A DNA stretch of 64,000 nucleotides from Leptobrachium leishanense. Lineage: Eukaryota; Chordata; Amphibia; Anura; Megophryidae. This document shows, piece by piece, positions 33,723 to 43,996 of the stretch; within the stretch, counting starts at the first letter, position 1, and every line of letters starts with the position of its first letter. Location of the stretch: NCBI GenBank assembly GCA_009667805.1, contig CM019064.1:383236549-383300548 (forward strand). Direction: 5' to 3'. The notes under the pieces are model-generated. The model was given only the letters and a program-made list of their open reading frames with translations. It was not told where the DNA came from and ran no database searches. Position numbers and translations under genes: made by a program.

Positions 33723-35243
33723 CAGGGCCGCCATCAGGGCATTACGCCCAATGCTGCCGTAAGGGGCCCAGGCGACCGCCGGGGCCTGGGGGGGGATCCC
33801 GGGCCCCCGACGGCAGCGGCGTCGCCCTTTAACAGCTCCGGTATCGGACTCGATGAGTCCGAATCCGGAGCTGTGTCCCTGCTGCTACTGCTGCTGCAGG
33901 AGCCGGAGGAGACACTGTCTCCTCCGGCTCCTGGCAGCTTCACTTCCTGGCTGGGCAGGGCCAAGCAGCGTGTGAGGGGCCTCCCAAGCACGTTGCTTTG
34001 GCTCCGCCCCTCCACTCAGTGAAGCTGCGCGCCGGAGCTGGAGGGACCGGGAAGAAGACAGAAGAAAAGAAGAGAAGAAGATTAAAGAAAAGGTGAAGAA
34101 AAGAAGAGCAGAAGAAAAGAAGATAGAAGACAGCGAGTGGTGAGCCAGGGCCCAGACCCAGGGCCGAGACCCCAAGGCCCAGACCCAGGGCCCAGACCTC
34201 TAGGCCCAGACCCCAAGGCCCAGACCCTAGGGCCCAGACCCCTAGGCCCAAACCCAGGGCCCAGACCCCAAGGCCCAGACCCAGGGCCCAAACCCAGGGC
34301 CCAGACCCCTAGGCCCAAATCCAGGGCCCAGACCTAGGGCCCAAACCCTAAGGGTCTGGGCCCTAGGGTCTGGGCCCAGACCCCAAGGCCCAGACCCAGG
34401 GCCCAGACCCCAGGGCCCAGACCCCTAGGCCCAAACCCAGGGCCCAGACCCCAAGGCTCAGACCCCTAGGCCCAGACCCAGACCCCAAGGCCCAGACCCA
34501 GGGCCCAGACCCTAAGACCCAGGGCCCAGACCCCAAGGCCCAGACCCAGGGCCCAGACCCCAAGACCCAAAGCCCAGACCCAGGGCCCAGACCCAGGGCA
34601 AAGGCCCAGGGCCCAGACCCCTAGGCCCAAAACCATGGCCCAGCACCCAGACCCTAAGGCCCAGACACTAGGGCCCAGGGCCCAGACCCAGACCCCAAGG
34701 CCCAGACCCTGGGCCCAGACCCCAAAGCCCAAACACAGGGCCCAGACCCCAGGGCCCAGACACTAGGGCCCAGGGCCCAGACCCCAAGGCCCAGACCCCA
34801 AGGCCCAGACCCCAAGGCCCAGAACCCAGGGCCCAGACCAAGGCCCAGACCCCAAGGCCCAGACCCAGGGCCCAGATCCTAGGGCCCAGACCCCAAGGCC
34901 CAGGCTAGACCCCAGGGACCAGACCCCAGGCCAGACCCAGACCTCAGGGCCCAGACCTCTGGGACTAGACCTCTGGGACTAGACCTCAGGGACCAGACCC
35001 AGACCCAAACGCCATCATACACAGCCCGTTTCTGTGAGATTTATTGCTGTGGATTCGGTGATACGTTCAGACACACCGCTCATTACTGTGAGTTTTATTG
35101 CTGTGGATACTGTGATAAGCTAATACACACTGCACATTACTGGGAGTTTTATTGCTGTGGTGCTATGTTAAGCTGTTAGAGGTTGAGGGGGGCCCCATCG
35201 TGAGGTTTAGTAAGGGGCCCCATCATTTCTGATGGCTGCCCTG
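33723..35243. mobile_element. Non-autonomous hAT element with CCCAGACCC minisatellite
   Basis: Ends CAGGGCCGCCATCAG / CTGATGGCTGCCCTG flanked by a perfect 8-bp duplication AATACGCA (33715-33722, 35244-35251). The core is a G+C-rich array (34140-35010), followed by three copies of the TTTATTGCTGTGGAT unit (35035-35162) also found in hAT 4. No transposase. Confidence 0.9.
34140..35010. repeat. GGGCCCAGACCC minisatellite
   Basis: Irregular runs of CCCAGACCC joined by CAAGG, CAGGG or CTAGG, unit 10-24 bp. Open frames rich in Gly-Leu-Trp or Pro-Gln are composition artefacts. Confidence 0.92.
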
Positions 35244-36191
35244 AATACGCATGTACGGTATTTAAGTAACAAGAATTTGTAACGCGGGAAAAACACGCGG
35301 CGGTAAAAGAAACCGGTTAACCCCCTCAGTTCTGGAGTGTAAGTCCCGTGAAAAAAATAGCTCAAAAATATATATGTGTGTTGTCTAGGGTACCCGGGTA
35401 CTGTGTTCAACTGGCCAGTGAAGGAAACAAAACAATCTTCGACTGGTCACCCTTGGGGCCCTTAACTCAGAACATTGCACACTTGTTTGTTTCTTTTTCA
35501 CCAGGCCGAAGCCTTCTCACCCATCCGGTGTAACCGCTTGTCGTGAACCGATGAACACTGGAGAAAGGTATCTCTCTTGGAACCCGATGCTGTTAACGAC
35601 TGCACTCCTGATCTGGTTCTCCTCCGCCAGAACACGAACACATAGGCCGCCAGCACTCCCCTCCGGTTTGCAGCCTCTCCTCACACGATGTCCTTCTTCT
35701 CCCAAACCACACTTTGTCAAGAACAGTTCAGCGTAATTCACAGCCGGCCGATGCACACTCTCTCTCCGATCACTGCAACAATGGATGCCGCGTCTCTCTG
35801 CGCTCCAATTCTGCCAGGATCCCAGAAGTGTCACCTGCAACTGCGCTCTCTCACTGCTCGCTCTGTTCTGTCAAACGCTCAGGGCTAGGTATATAGGTAA
35901 CAGCATGATCTCCAACACGACTGTAGCAACATCCACACTCCGGCCTGGTTTCAATCCCTAACAGCCCCAGCGTGTGTCCTACATCTCTTGTGGCTCTGCT
36001 CACACTGCCCATGCCTTGCACAAGGCTGCTGATGTCTTTCCTCCTCTTTGTACCACCCACTTCCTGTCCTCATGTAAAGGGTGATGGGAGATGGAGTCTG
36101 CTCTGTCCAGCATATTCCACAATGTCTCCCTCTGGTGGCAGCAATAATTCAATGCAACCAGAATACAGTTTTTAAAGCAGCGCTACACTAG

Positions 36192-36685
36192 AATTAAACT
36201 TGCTGTAGTAACTCAGGGTTCATTTTAGCAAAATAATCTTTATTTACAGTAAATTAGTGAAAAATAGAGAAACATTTTTTATAATAATAAAATAAAAAAA
36301 GTTTAAAATACTTTTTAGGCAACACAGTCTTTTATTTATCACATAAAATTGTGATTTTTGCAAAGATGGGTCAGGTTAGGTGTGGTGTCATCCAGCCCCA
36401 TCTTAGACGTGCCACCTGATAAGTGAATATAAAGCGGTGGCATCTGTCCTTTGCTCCATGCAAATGAGGACCCCAGGATCTATGAAATAGAAAAACAGAT
36501 TATTTCAAGTAATACATTTTCTACAAAGTCACAGCATAGCGGATCATGTATAGAACTTTAACGAATTAAGCCAAAATAGATGAGGTAGTGTGTGGTTCCT
36601 TGCTCCTGATTTTCACTATTCATTATGTTTGGTAGGGCATCGCCCTACTACTTTTTTGCTATAATAAAATAAATCTAAAAGAAAT
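36192..36685. other. Unassigned sequence
   Basis: AT-rich, with a possible unrecognised repeat; no gene signals. Confidence 0.3.
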
Positions 36686-36689
36686 ATTG

Positions 36690-36995
36690 GAAATATATAA
36701 ATATTATGCTTACTATTGCAGGAGCCAATTGCACATCACAGCAATTCAAAGAACTGCATCCCAGAGCTCCTGTGATACATTCCCCATATGCAGCAAGGAA
36801 TTCTGGGTAGGACATGCAAATGACATCGCACTTTTTTGCATCCTGGGTCTGTTATCACACAGAACCCTTAAATCAATGCCACGCCTAGACTGATGAAGCT
36901 GGCATGGTGACTGGTGAAACGAGTCTCTACGTATTTTATACCAGTACTTTGTAACATCTTAAATAAAACAAAATTTTTAAGAACTTTTTTTCCTC
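36690..36995 (+). repeat. Interspersed repeat, copy with a hammerhead-like end
   Basis: Contains CACATCACAGCAATTCAAAG, ATGCAGCAAGGAATTCTGGG and TGCATCCTGGGTCTGTTA, also present at 51365-51560 and in part at 51745-51850. Only this copy continues into the CTGATGA...GAAAC motif at 36886-36929. Confidence 0.65.
36886..36929 (+). ncRNA. Hammerhead-ribozyme-like motif
   Basis: Order of parts: TAGA (stem I), CTGATGA core (36890-36896), a 19-nt stem II region, GAAA core (36916-36919), ACGAGT as a minimal stem III, then the C of a UC cleavage site (36925) and TCTA pairing with TAGA. Both catalytic core boxes match the CUGANGA/GAAA consensus. Stem II pairs poorly, so activity is uncertain. Hammerheads are known in Penelope-like elements and other animal repeats. 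Confidence 0.4.
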
Positions 36996-36999
36996 TAGG

Positions 37000-38012
37000 G
37001 TACCCTGCCTGGGTCATCCAATAGGTGGAATCTATCTATATAGAAGTGCCACATACGTGCATCTACAATCCGATGCAGTAAGACTCCTAAGGAGGTGAGT
37101 GCACCTGATTTATTGGAAAACTTTGTTCAGTTGGTACAGACTTACTTCTCTCTGATCTGTCGCCTTCCTTACATCCTGCGGGAAAATACACAGATTTGGA
37201 GAGGTTTGAAGGGAGGTGCCACCCCAAGTTGGCAAATCGCGTTACATATAGAGTCAATTATAAACAGGCTCTACATCATGTGAGTGGGATTGTCCCCTTT
37301 TATTATTCATTTTATTTAAAAAGGTGTACCTACAATATCGCACTATTATTTGCTTGTTCCCTTTTCTTTCCCCAAGTGTGGATTGTGGCATCCATGGATC
37401 TAATTTGAATAGAAGTATTGCAAGCTTTTCAATATAACACAAGTGCACATTATCATAAAATTTGTTTACTCACAGGTTTCTTTCACAGCACATAAAATTA
37501 CACTTTGCATGTTTTGTGTGTATATACACACACACGCACTGCACGTTTTTGTGTTCTAGTTCTATTCATGATTAAAAACATTCATGTTTCCAGTCTGGCG
37601 TCCCACCAACTTGCAATGTCACCAGCCGCAACTGACGCACACAAACACAAGAATATTGCCTGTATACTTTGAGCTTTGGTAGCAGGCCTCAGCCTTGGTG
37701 CATCATTGTCTTTACTATGAATTAATAGTATTGAATATTCTGCTGTAGGTGTGCGGTCATAATATTTTTTTTTTGTACCCGTGCTGATGTCATATTCTTT
37801 TACATTATTCAGCGGAATTCCTCCTCGGTTCATCTTTTTTCTTCTTGGTTTTGCTTTTCGGCTTCTCTTCAGTAAACGCTTTTGAATCACCTGCCCAGGC
37901 TTCACTGAATTTAAGGTGAAGAAGAAAACAGAGTGAAAACATACAATAGATCTAGGTACAATTACAGCCATAATGACGTTAATATTTTTTTGTGCCTCCA
38001 GTCTTCTGCACT
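37000..38012. other. Unassigned sequence
   Basis: Unique-looking. A reverse-strand frame at 37582-37971 has a Lys/Arg-rich patch (KRLLKRSRKAKPRRKKMNRG) but no recognised domain. Confidence 0.3.
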
Positions 38013-38015
38013 AGA

Positions 38016-38196
38016 GCAGTGATTCCCAACCCTGTTCTCCGTACCACTAACAGGTCAGATTTTAAGGATCACCTTGGGGAAATGCAGACTGAATCCTGCA
38101 TGAATGAGCAACAAATCATATCACCTGTGCTGTGCTTCAGATATCCTGCAAACCTAGACTGTTAGGGTTACCTGTGAACCAGGTCTGGGAACAACT
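38016..38196. mobile_element. Small hAT MITE
   Basis: CAGTGATTCCCAACCCTG left end, CAGGTCTGGGAACAACTG right end, with the CATATCACCTGTGCTGTGCT core in reverse. A partial relative ends at 38431 (AGTTGGAAACCACTG). Confidence 0.65.
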
Positions 38197-38439
38197 GCAT
38201 TCCTGTTAATGCTCCACACCCTAACCTTTCCAATGACACCTCACTTAACCTTGTGATGTATATAGTAAGAGATAGAGGTCCAAAGGGCCCCTGTATCTCC
38301 TATAATGTGAATGCAACAGGGGAGGGTGTCAAATGTCAACCCCCAGATCCAGCAGTGATCCGGCAGGGTTTACTATCTGGAAAACCTGACCTGTTGGGGG
38401 TACTTGAGGACCGCAGTTGGAAACCACTGTTCTAGATGA

Positions 38440-39400
38440 AAAACAATCAAAATTTACAGCAACATTGTTCACACGATTTATTACTGCTTAGCAAAACATA
38501 GATTTTATACTTTATTATGTAACAGTAAATTTGTAAACAATAAAATTTCCACATGTTCACACTCTAGGCCACGTACACTGTTGCATATTAAGGGACTATT
38601 CACCAAGCACATTTTGGCAGCAAAGTTCACCATATTTGCAAAAGGTGGAAAAAAATAAATAAATCACATTTGTTGCAATTACAGCGAATGTCGGGGCTGT
38701 TTATAAAAGTCTAATTCAACAACTGCAAGCGAAGTTGATGTAAACAACGCACCACTGTTATCCTTCAGCTTATTTTGCGTTGTTCCACGTTTTTTGCAAC
38801 ATCGGTTAATATGCTTTGGTGATTTTAAAATGGCGACCTGCTTTGAACACCGATGAACAAATGCCTGTGAAATAAAAAGGTGAATTCTATGCCAAGTAAC
38901 CAATTTCAGCAGAAACTGCGGTGGGAAAAACGGTGACAGTTATGGTGGATGTTCATAGAGAATTCACAATAGTTCTTCGAATTTTGCCATCTTAATCCAC
39001 CATTACTTCAATGAATGAATAGTTGGTCTAAATTATCACTTTAGAAGAAAAGAAAAAATATATATTTTGTTTGAGCTCCAATATATAAGAAAATGATGCC
39101 CTTTATGTAGCCTCTGGAAGCCATCTGAGAAAACAAGTATTAGCATTTGGCCTATGTATTTTACATAAACTTGCTGGTTAAATTAATATCATTTGCCAAT
39201 TCGTTTGTTTTTTGGGATCTCATGGCTCACCTTTTGTAACATTAATATTCTGTATTGTGTCTCACATCCTGTTTGCATTTACATTACGTAAAACGCGCAG
39301 TTTTGTTGCATTCAAAAAGAAAAAAGAATTCCCCAGGCGCTTAGTTGCGCCTAGATTCGCTTCCACCCCAGTGGACACTTTCCAATATCCACAGTACAAA
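38440..39400. other. Unassigned sequence
   Basis: AT-rich; no element ends, exon or RNA gene recognised. Confidence 0.3.
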
Positions 39401-40329
39401 TATCGTGAAAGGGATGATGGGTGTGGGTTTAGCGCTTCATAGAAGTCCCCAGAGGAAAGGCACAAGATTGGATGTGTCACTTATAGAAAAAGTGACCCCA
39501 CTTTGGCAGGTGGCTTTAAGCAGAATACCAGGTGAAGTCTTCTTACACGTAGGACCTCAAAAAGAACATAGAAAAGTGCATATGGTGCAATATTGTCTGA
39601 TAAGGGAAAGCTTAGTAATATACGTGATTGCTCATACTCACACAGAGTGAGAGCTGCCAGCCCTCAAATGGAGACGTATCAGGTATTATTGGGTTACCTG
39701 CTTAGCCCAAAAACGGTCCTCCTGGATACCGGTTACACAGGCTTCTTCAGTGGCAAAAACAAAACATTGTTTCTGTTTTGTTTTTGCCACTGAAGAAGCC
39801 TGTGTAACAGGTATCTAGGAGGACCGTTTTTGGGGTAAACAGGTAACTCAATAATACGTCTCCATTTGAGGGCTGGCAGCTCTCACTCTGAGCAATCACG
39901 TATATTACTAAGCTTTCCCTTATCAGACAATATTGCACTATATGCGCTTTTCTATGTTCTTTTTGAGGTCCTACATGTAAGAAGACTTCACCTGCTATTC
40001 TGCTTAAAGCCACTTGCCAAAGTGGGGTCACTTTTTCTATAAAGGGACACCTCCAATCTTGTGCCTTTCCTCAGGGGACTTCTATGAAGCGCTAAACCCA
40101 GGGGCGTCGCTACGTGGGGTGGGGGGGGGGTGCGGCCCGCACCAGGTGACACCCGCCTTTAGGGTGACAGGGCGGGTGTCTCACCCTCTGCCGCGTGTTC
40201 GCTCCCTGCGAGCGTCCGAAGTTGTGCAGCTTCGGCGCTCGCCTGGGGGGAACACATCACCAGCCAATCGCGGCTGGTCACGTGGCTCCCCCAGGTGAGC
40301 GCCCAAGCTGTGCGGCGGAGGTGAGCTGA

Positions 40330-41577
40330 GGCATATCCATAAGCTGGGGGCAGTATCCATGAGCTGCTGGGGCAGTATATCCATGAGCTGGGGGCATTAT
40401 CCATGAGCTGGGGCATATCCACGAGCTGCTGGGGCAGTATCCACGAGCTGCGGGGGCAGTATATCCATGAGCTGGGGGCAGTATATCCATGTGCTGGGGG
40501 CAGTATATCCATGTGCTGGGGGCAGTATATCCATGTGCTGGGGGCAGTATATCCATGTGCTGGGGGCAGTATATCCATGTGCTGGGGGCAGTATATCCAT
40601 GTGCTGGGGGCAGTATATCCATGAGCTGGGGGCATTATCCATGAGCTGGGGGCATTATCCATGAGCTGGGGGCATTATCCATGAGCTGGGGGCATATCCA
40701 TGAGCTGGGGCATTATCCATGAGCTGGGGCATTATCCATGAGCTGGGGGCATTATCCATGAGCTGGGGGGCAGTATTCATGAGCAGGGGCAATATCCATG
40801 AGCTGCTGGGGCAGTATATCCATGAGCTGGGGCAATATCCATGAGCTGGGGCAATATCCACAAGCTGCTGGGGCAGTATCCACGAGCTGCTGGGGGCAGT
40901 ATATCCATGTACTGGGGGCAGTATATCCATGTACTGGGGCAGTATATCCATGAGCTGGGGCCATTATCTATGAGCTGGGGCCATTATCCATGAGCTGCTG
41001 GGGCATATCCATGAGCTGCTGGGGCATATCCATGAGCTGCTGGGGCATATCCATGAGCTGCTGGGGCATATCCATGAGCTGCTGGGGCATATCCATGAGC
41101 TGCTGGGGCATATCCATGAGCTGCTGGGGCAGTATCCATGAGCTGCAGCAGTATCCATGAGCTGGGGCAGTATATCCATGTGCTTGGGCAGTATATCCAT
41201 ATGCTTGGGCAGTATATTCATGTGCTGGGGCAGTATCCATTAGCTGGGGCAAATCCATGAGCTGGGGCAAAATCCATGAGCTGGGGCAAAATCAATGAGA
41301 GATGCTGGGGCAGTATCCATGAGAGCTGGGGCATATCCATGTGTGCTGGGGGCAGTATCCATGAGGTCTGGGGCAATATATCCATGTGTGAGCTGGTCTG
41401 GGGCAATATATCCATGTGTGAGCTGAGGCGCAATATATCCATATGTGAGCTGAGGCGCAATATATCCATATGTGAGCTGAGGCGCAATATATCCATATGT
41501 GAGCTGAGGCGCAATATATCCATATGTGAGCTGAGGCGCAATATATCCATATGTGAGCTGAGGCGCAATATATCCAT
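40330..41577 (-). repeat. ATCCATGAGCTGGGGCAGTAT minisatellite
   Basis: Units of about 18-30 bp (CATGAGCTG, GGGGCAGTAT, ATCC) in local higher-order runs, for example seven TATATCCATGTGCTGGGGGC units at 40480-40620 and TGTGAGCTGAGGCGCAATAT units at 41405-41577. Units resume at 42425-42545 beyond the LINE. Its open frames are artefacts. Confidence 0.92.
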
Positions 41578-42427
41578 ATTTATTTATTTATTTATAAAGG
41601 ATTTTACCAGGAAGGATACATTGAGATTTCTCTCGTTTTCAAGTATGTCCTGGGTTCAAGAACACTGAAGTGTTACAGTTACAGAAATACAAAGTAATAC
41701 AATGCAAGATATTAAAAAAAACAAAAACAAAAAAAAACAACACATATACAGATTAACAGAAAAATATGTAGGAAATATAGTCACTAGGTTACATGTTTAC
41801 AGGTGCATTCTGTATTGAGGTATGTTAGTAAGGAGCTTTTGAGTGACTTAAGACTGGGGGAAGATTTGATGGTGTCTGGGAGGTTATTCCATAATTGTGG
41901 TGCTCTGTAGGAAAATGAGGACCGAGCCACTGTCTTTTTGTATTGTGGTATAGCAAGTAAGGTGCTGGTCCTGGATCGGAGGTTATAGGATGAGGGAGCT
42001 GCTGGGGGAAGCAGTCTATTCAGGTAGGGTGGCAGCTTCCCAGAGATGCTCTTAAACACAAGGCTGGAAAGGTGAAGGGTGCGTCTGGATTCCAGCGATG
42101 GCCAGTTTAGCTCTTTTAACATGTCACAATGGTGGGTCATGTAGTTACATTGTAGCGCAAAGCGGCAGAATGAGTTATACAATGTAGTAAGTTTATGAAG
42201 GTGTGTTTGCAGGGCGGCTGCATACACTACATCTCCGTAATCAATAGCCGGCATAAGCATTTGCTGTACAATCTGCTTTCTTACCGCGGGACTCAGGCAG
42301 GATTTGTTTCTGTACAGGGCACCTAGTTTGGGGTAAAGTTTAGATGAGAGTTTTTCGATGTGGGGGCCAAAGGATAGATTAGGGTCCAACCACATACCTA
42401 GATATTTGAGAGAAGTGACTGTGGTCA
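41578..42427 (-). mobile_element. LINE 3' part (CR1/L2-like) inserted in the minisatellite
   Basis: The reverse strand encodes the end of reverse transcriptase: SLKYLGMWLDPNLSFGPHI, MPAIDYGDVVYAA, then SFSYRAPQLWNNLPDTIKSS, an open frame of about 215 codons followed by a 3' UTR and AAATAAATA tail. Both sides are the same minisatellite, so it entered after the array formed. 5'-truncated. Confidence 0.85.
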
Positions 42428-42831
42428 GTGTGAGCTGAGGCGCAATATATATCCATGGGTGAGCTGCTGGGGGCAATATATAACTGAACTGGGGCAATAT
42501 ATATCCATGGTTAAGCTGCTGGGGGCAATATATATCCATGTGTGCTTTCACTGCCTTCGAACAGGCACCGTACTTGCTGGCAGTTGGCAAAAATTTGTGT
42601 GAGCATATGAGAGCACTCCACAGCAATAAACCTCCCAGTAATGTGCGCCGTGTGTATGAGCATTCAGTGTTATATGGGAGTAGTGATTTAGTAGGAGTAA
42701 GAGTAGTTAAAAAAAAATCCGTAAAACTCGGGGGGGGGGGTGACACCATATGTTACCGCACCGGGTGACAACAACCCTAATGACGCCACTGGCTAAACCC
42801 ACACCCATCATCCCTTTCACGAGTTTTGTTT

Positions 42832-43600
42832 CATTGTTCTCATGTTAGGCTTTTAAAACTATCAATATTTTTTTCAAACAGAAGCGTTTACAATAACATA
42901 CATTTGTAACATAGGATGCATGTAGAGTAAAATAACAATTTTGCATAAAGATTGTTAAAAGATCATCTTTAAAACCTAAAATGATAATGCTTATTCCCAG
43001 AGGTTAAGATTTATAGGATTATCCAGAACAGAAATATTGCTGGGATGAAAGGTTCTACACTCTAGATCAGAGATGGCACTCCAGATGTTTCTTAACTATA
43101 TGTCCCATGATGCTCCACCAGCTTTAAAACAGACTGAGCATTTTTGGACATGTAGATCAGAAAAACATCTGGGTTGCCAAGGTTCGTCATCACTGCTCTA
43201 AAGGGTGTCCTTTAGCTCACCAAATGGGCTCTGCATTATTAGTTTAGAGACAGAAAGTACCTTTGGGTCAAAGGCAAAAATGTGAGGATAATAAAAATGG
43301 TCAGATCTCCTTATGGCGATTTTTACTGATCGAAATGAGATTATATCAATGCAGCTTTCAAAAATATCAGTAGATCAAATCTGTGTAATGCCTGTATATG
43401 TAAATTACAGTAACACCTTGTACCTGTACTTACAGGGATATTCAGCTATTCTAAACGTGAACCGTATCCCTGTACAGTAGTGAGCGACCCCAGAGCTCTG
43501 CCTGTATTCTGCCCTCTTCCTGGACTTTGTAAAGCAGCAATAACGTTTGTTGAACTTTTACCTACAGTGAGGGTGGGGGCTACTCCCTGTAGATTCTTTA
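42832..43600. other. Unassigned sequence with a degenerate hAT MITE
   Basis: 43070-43200 resembles the 15825 MITE (CTCCAGATGTTTCTTAAC...). The remainder shows nothing I can name. Confidence 0.35.
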
Positions 43601-43996
43601 CAATAATACAGCAGAGGCGCGTTCAGTTCCTCAGCCGCTGCAAGTGCTAAGTTAGCAACTTGGCACTGAACGCTGTGCTGCAGTTCAGCGCTCAGCACTG
43701 CTAAGGCTGGCGTCAGACGAGCGGTAGTAAGTGTCACGACAACTACACGCGCGCTGCTGCAAAAGACGCCGTGTTAAACCGCTCACTATCTGTCTATCCT
43801 AGACCCAGATAATGACTGCGTGCACAACAATCCCTTCGCGCTCGCTTACCTATCCATCCCCGCACACTTTCTCTCGCAACATGTACGTAGAGCGCGATAC
43901 AATGGTCCCAGGATTGCAACGCAGTACCAGTCTTGTCTTGAATCAGGTAGTGACTAAGTTTCCCACAATCCCTGGACCCACTTTCTTATTCTATTA

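Larger units (their letters stand above)
33580..36187. mobile_element. LTR-like repeat, copy 2, interrupted by a hAT element
   Basis: TGTAGCGCTCAC start and GCAGCGCTACA end as in 26881-27862; without the insertion 33723-35243 (and one 8-bp duplication) it is about 1.08 kb. Flanks CTTG / CTAG agree at 3 of 4 bases. Shared blocks include GGAGGAGCCGCTGAA, AACTGGCCAGTGAA and TGTCTCCCTCYGGTGG. Confidence 0.6.
40099..42791. mobile_element. Non-autonomous hAT element with minisatellite and LINE
   Basis: Ends CAGGGGCGTCGCTACG / TAATGACGCCACTG flanked by a perfect duplication GCTAAACC (40091-40098, 42792-42799). It holds the minisatellite, a LINE insertion, and sequence (42545-42655) shared with hAT 4, including the TTATTGCTG unit in reverse. 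Confidence 0.9.
39402..42830. mobile_element. Palindromic element, right arm split by a hAT
   Basis: The left arm (39402-39777, from CGTGAAAGGGATGATGGGTG) is repeated in reverse at 39778-40098 and then 42800-42829 (CATCATCCCTTTCACG). The arms meet at TTTTGTTTTTGCCA. About 90-95 percent alike by eye. The hAT at 40099-42791 entered the right arm at GCTAAACC; the left arm keeps the empty site (GGGTTTAGCGC, 39424-39434). Confidence 0.75.

Noticed and set aside
34082..34732. Gly-Leu-Trp-rich and Pro-Gln-Asp-rich frames
   Set aside because: Produced by the CCCAGACCC array inside a hAT element.
39789..39830. Third hammerhead-like motif (CTGAAGA with GCCTGT/ACAGGT stem)
   Set aside because: The GAAA box is absent after the stem, so the core is incomplete.
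40159..41577. Tyr-Cys-Pro-Gln repeat proteins
   Set aside because: Minisatellite artefacts with different unit lengths and several frames open at once.
41784..42749. Host gene of 321 codons
   Set aside because: The recognisable part is LINE reverse transcriptase C-terminus; the N-terminal third is minisatellite and hAT sequence read through.
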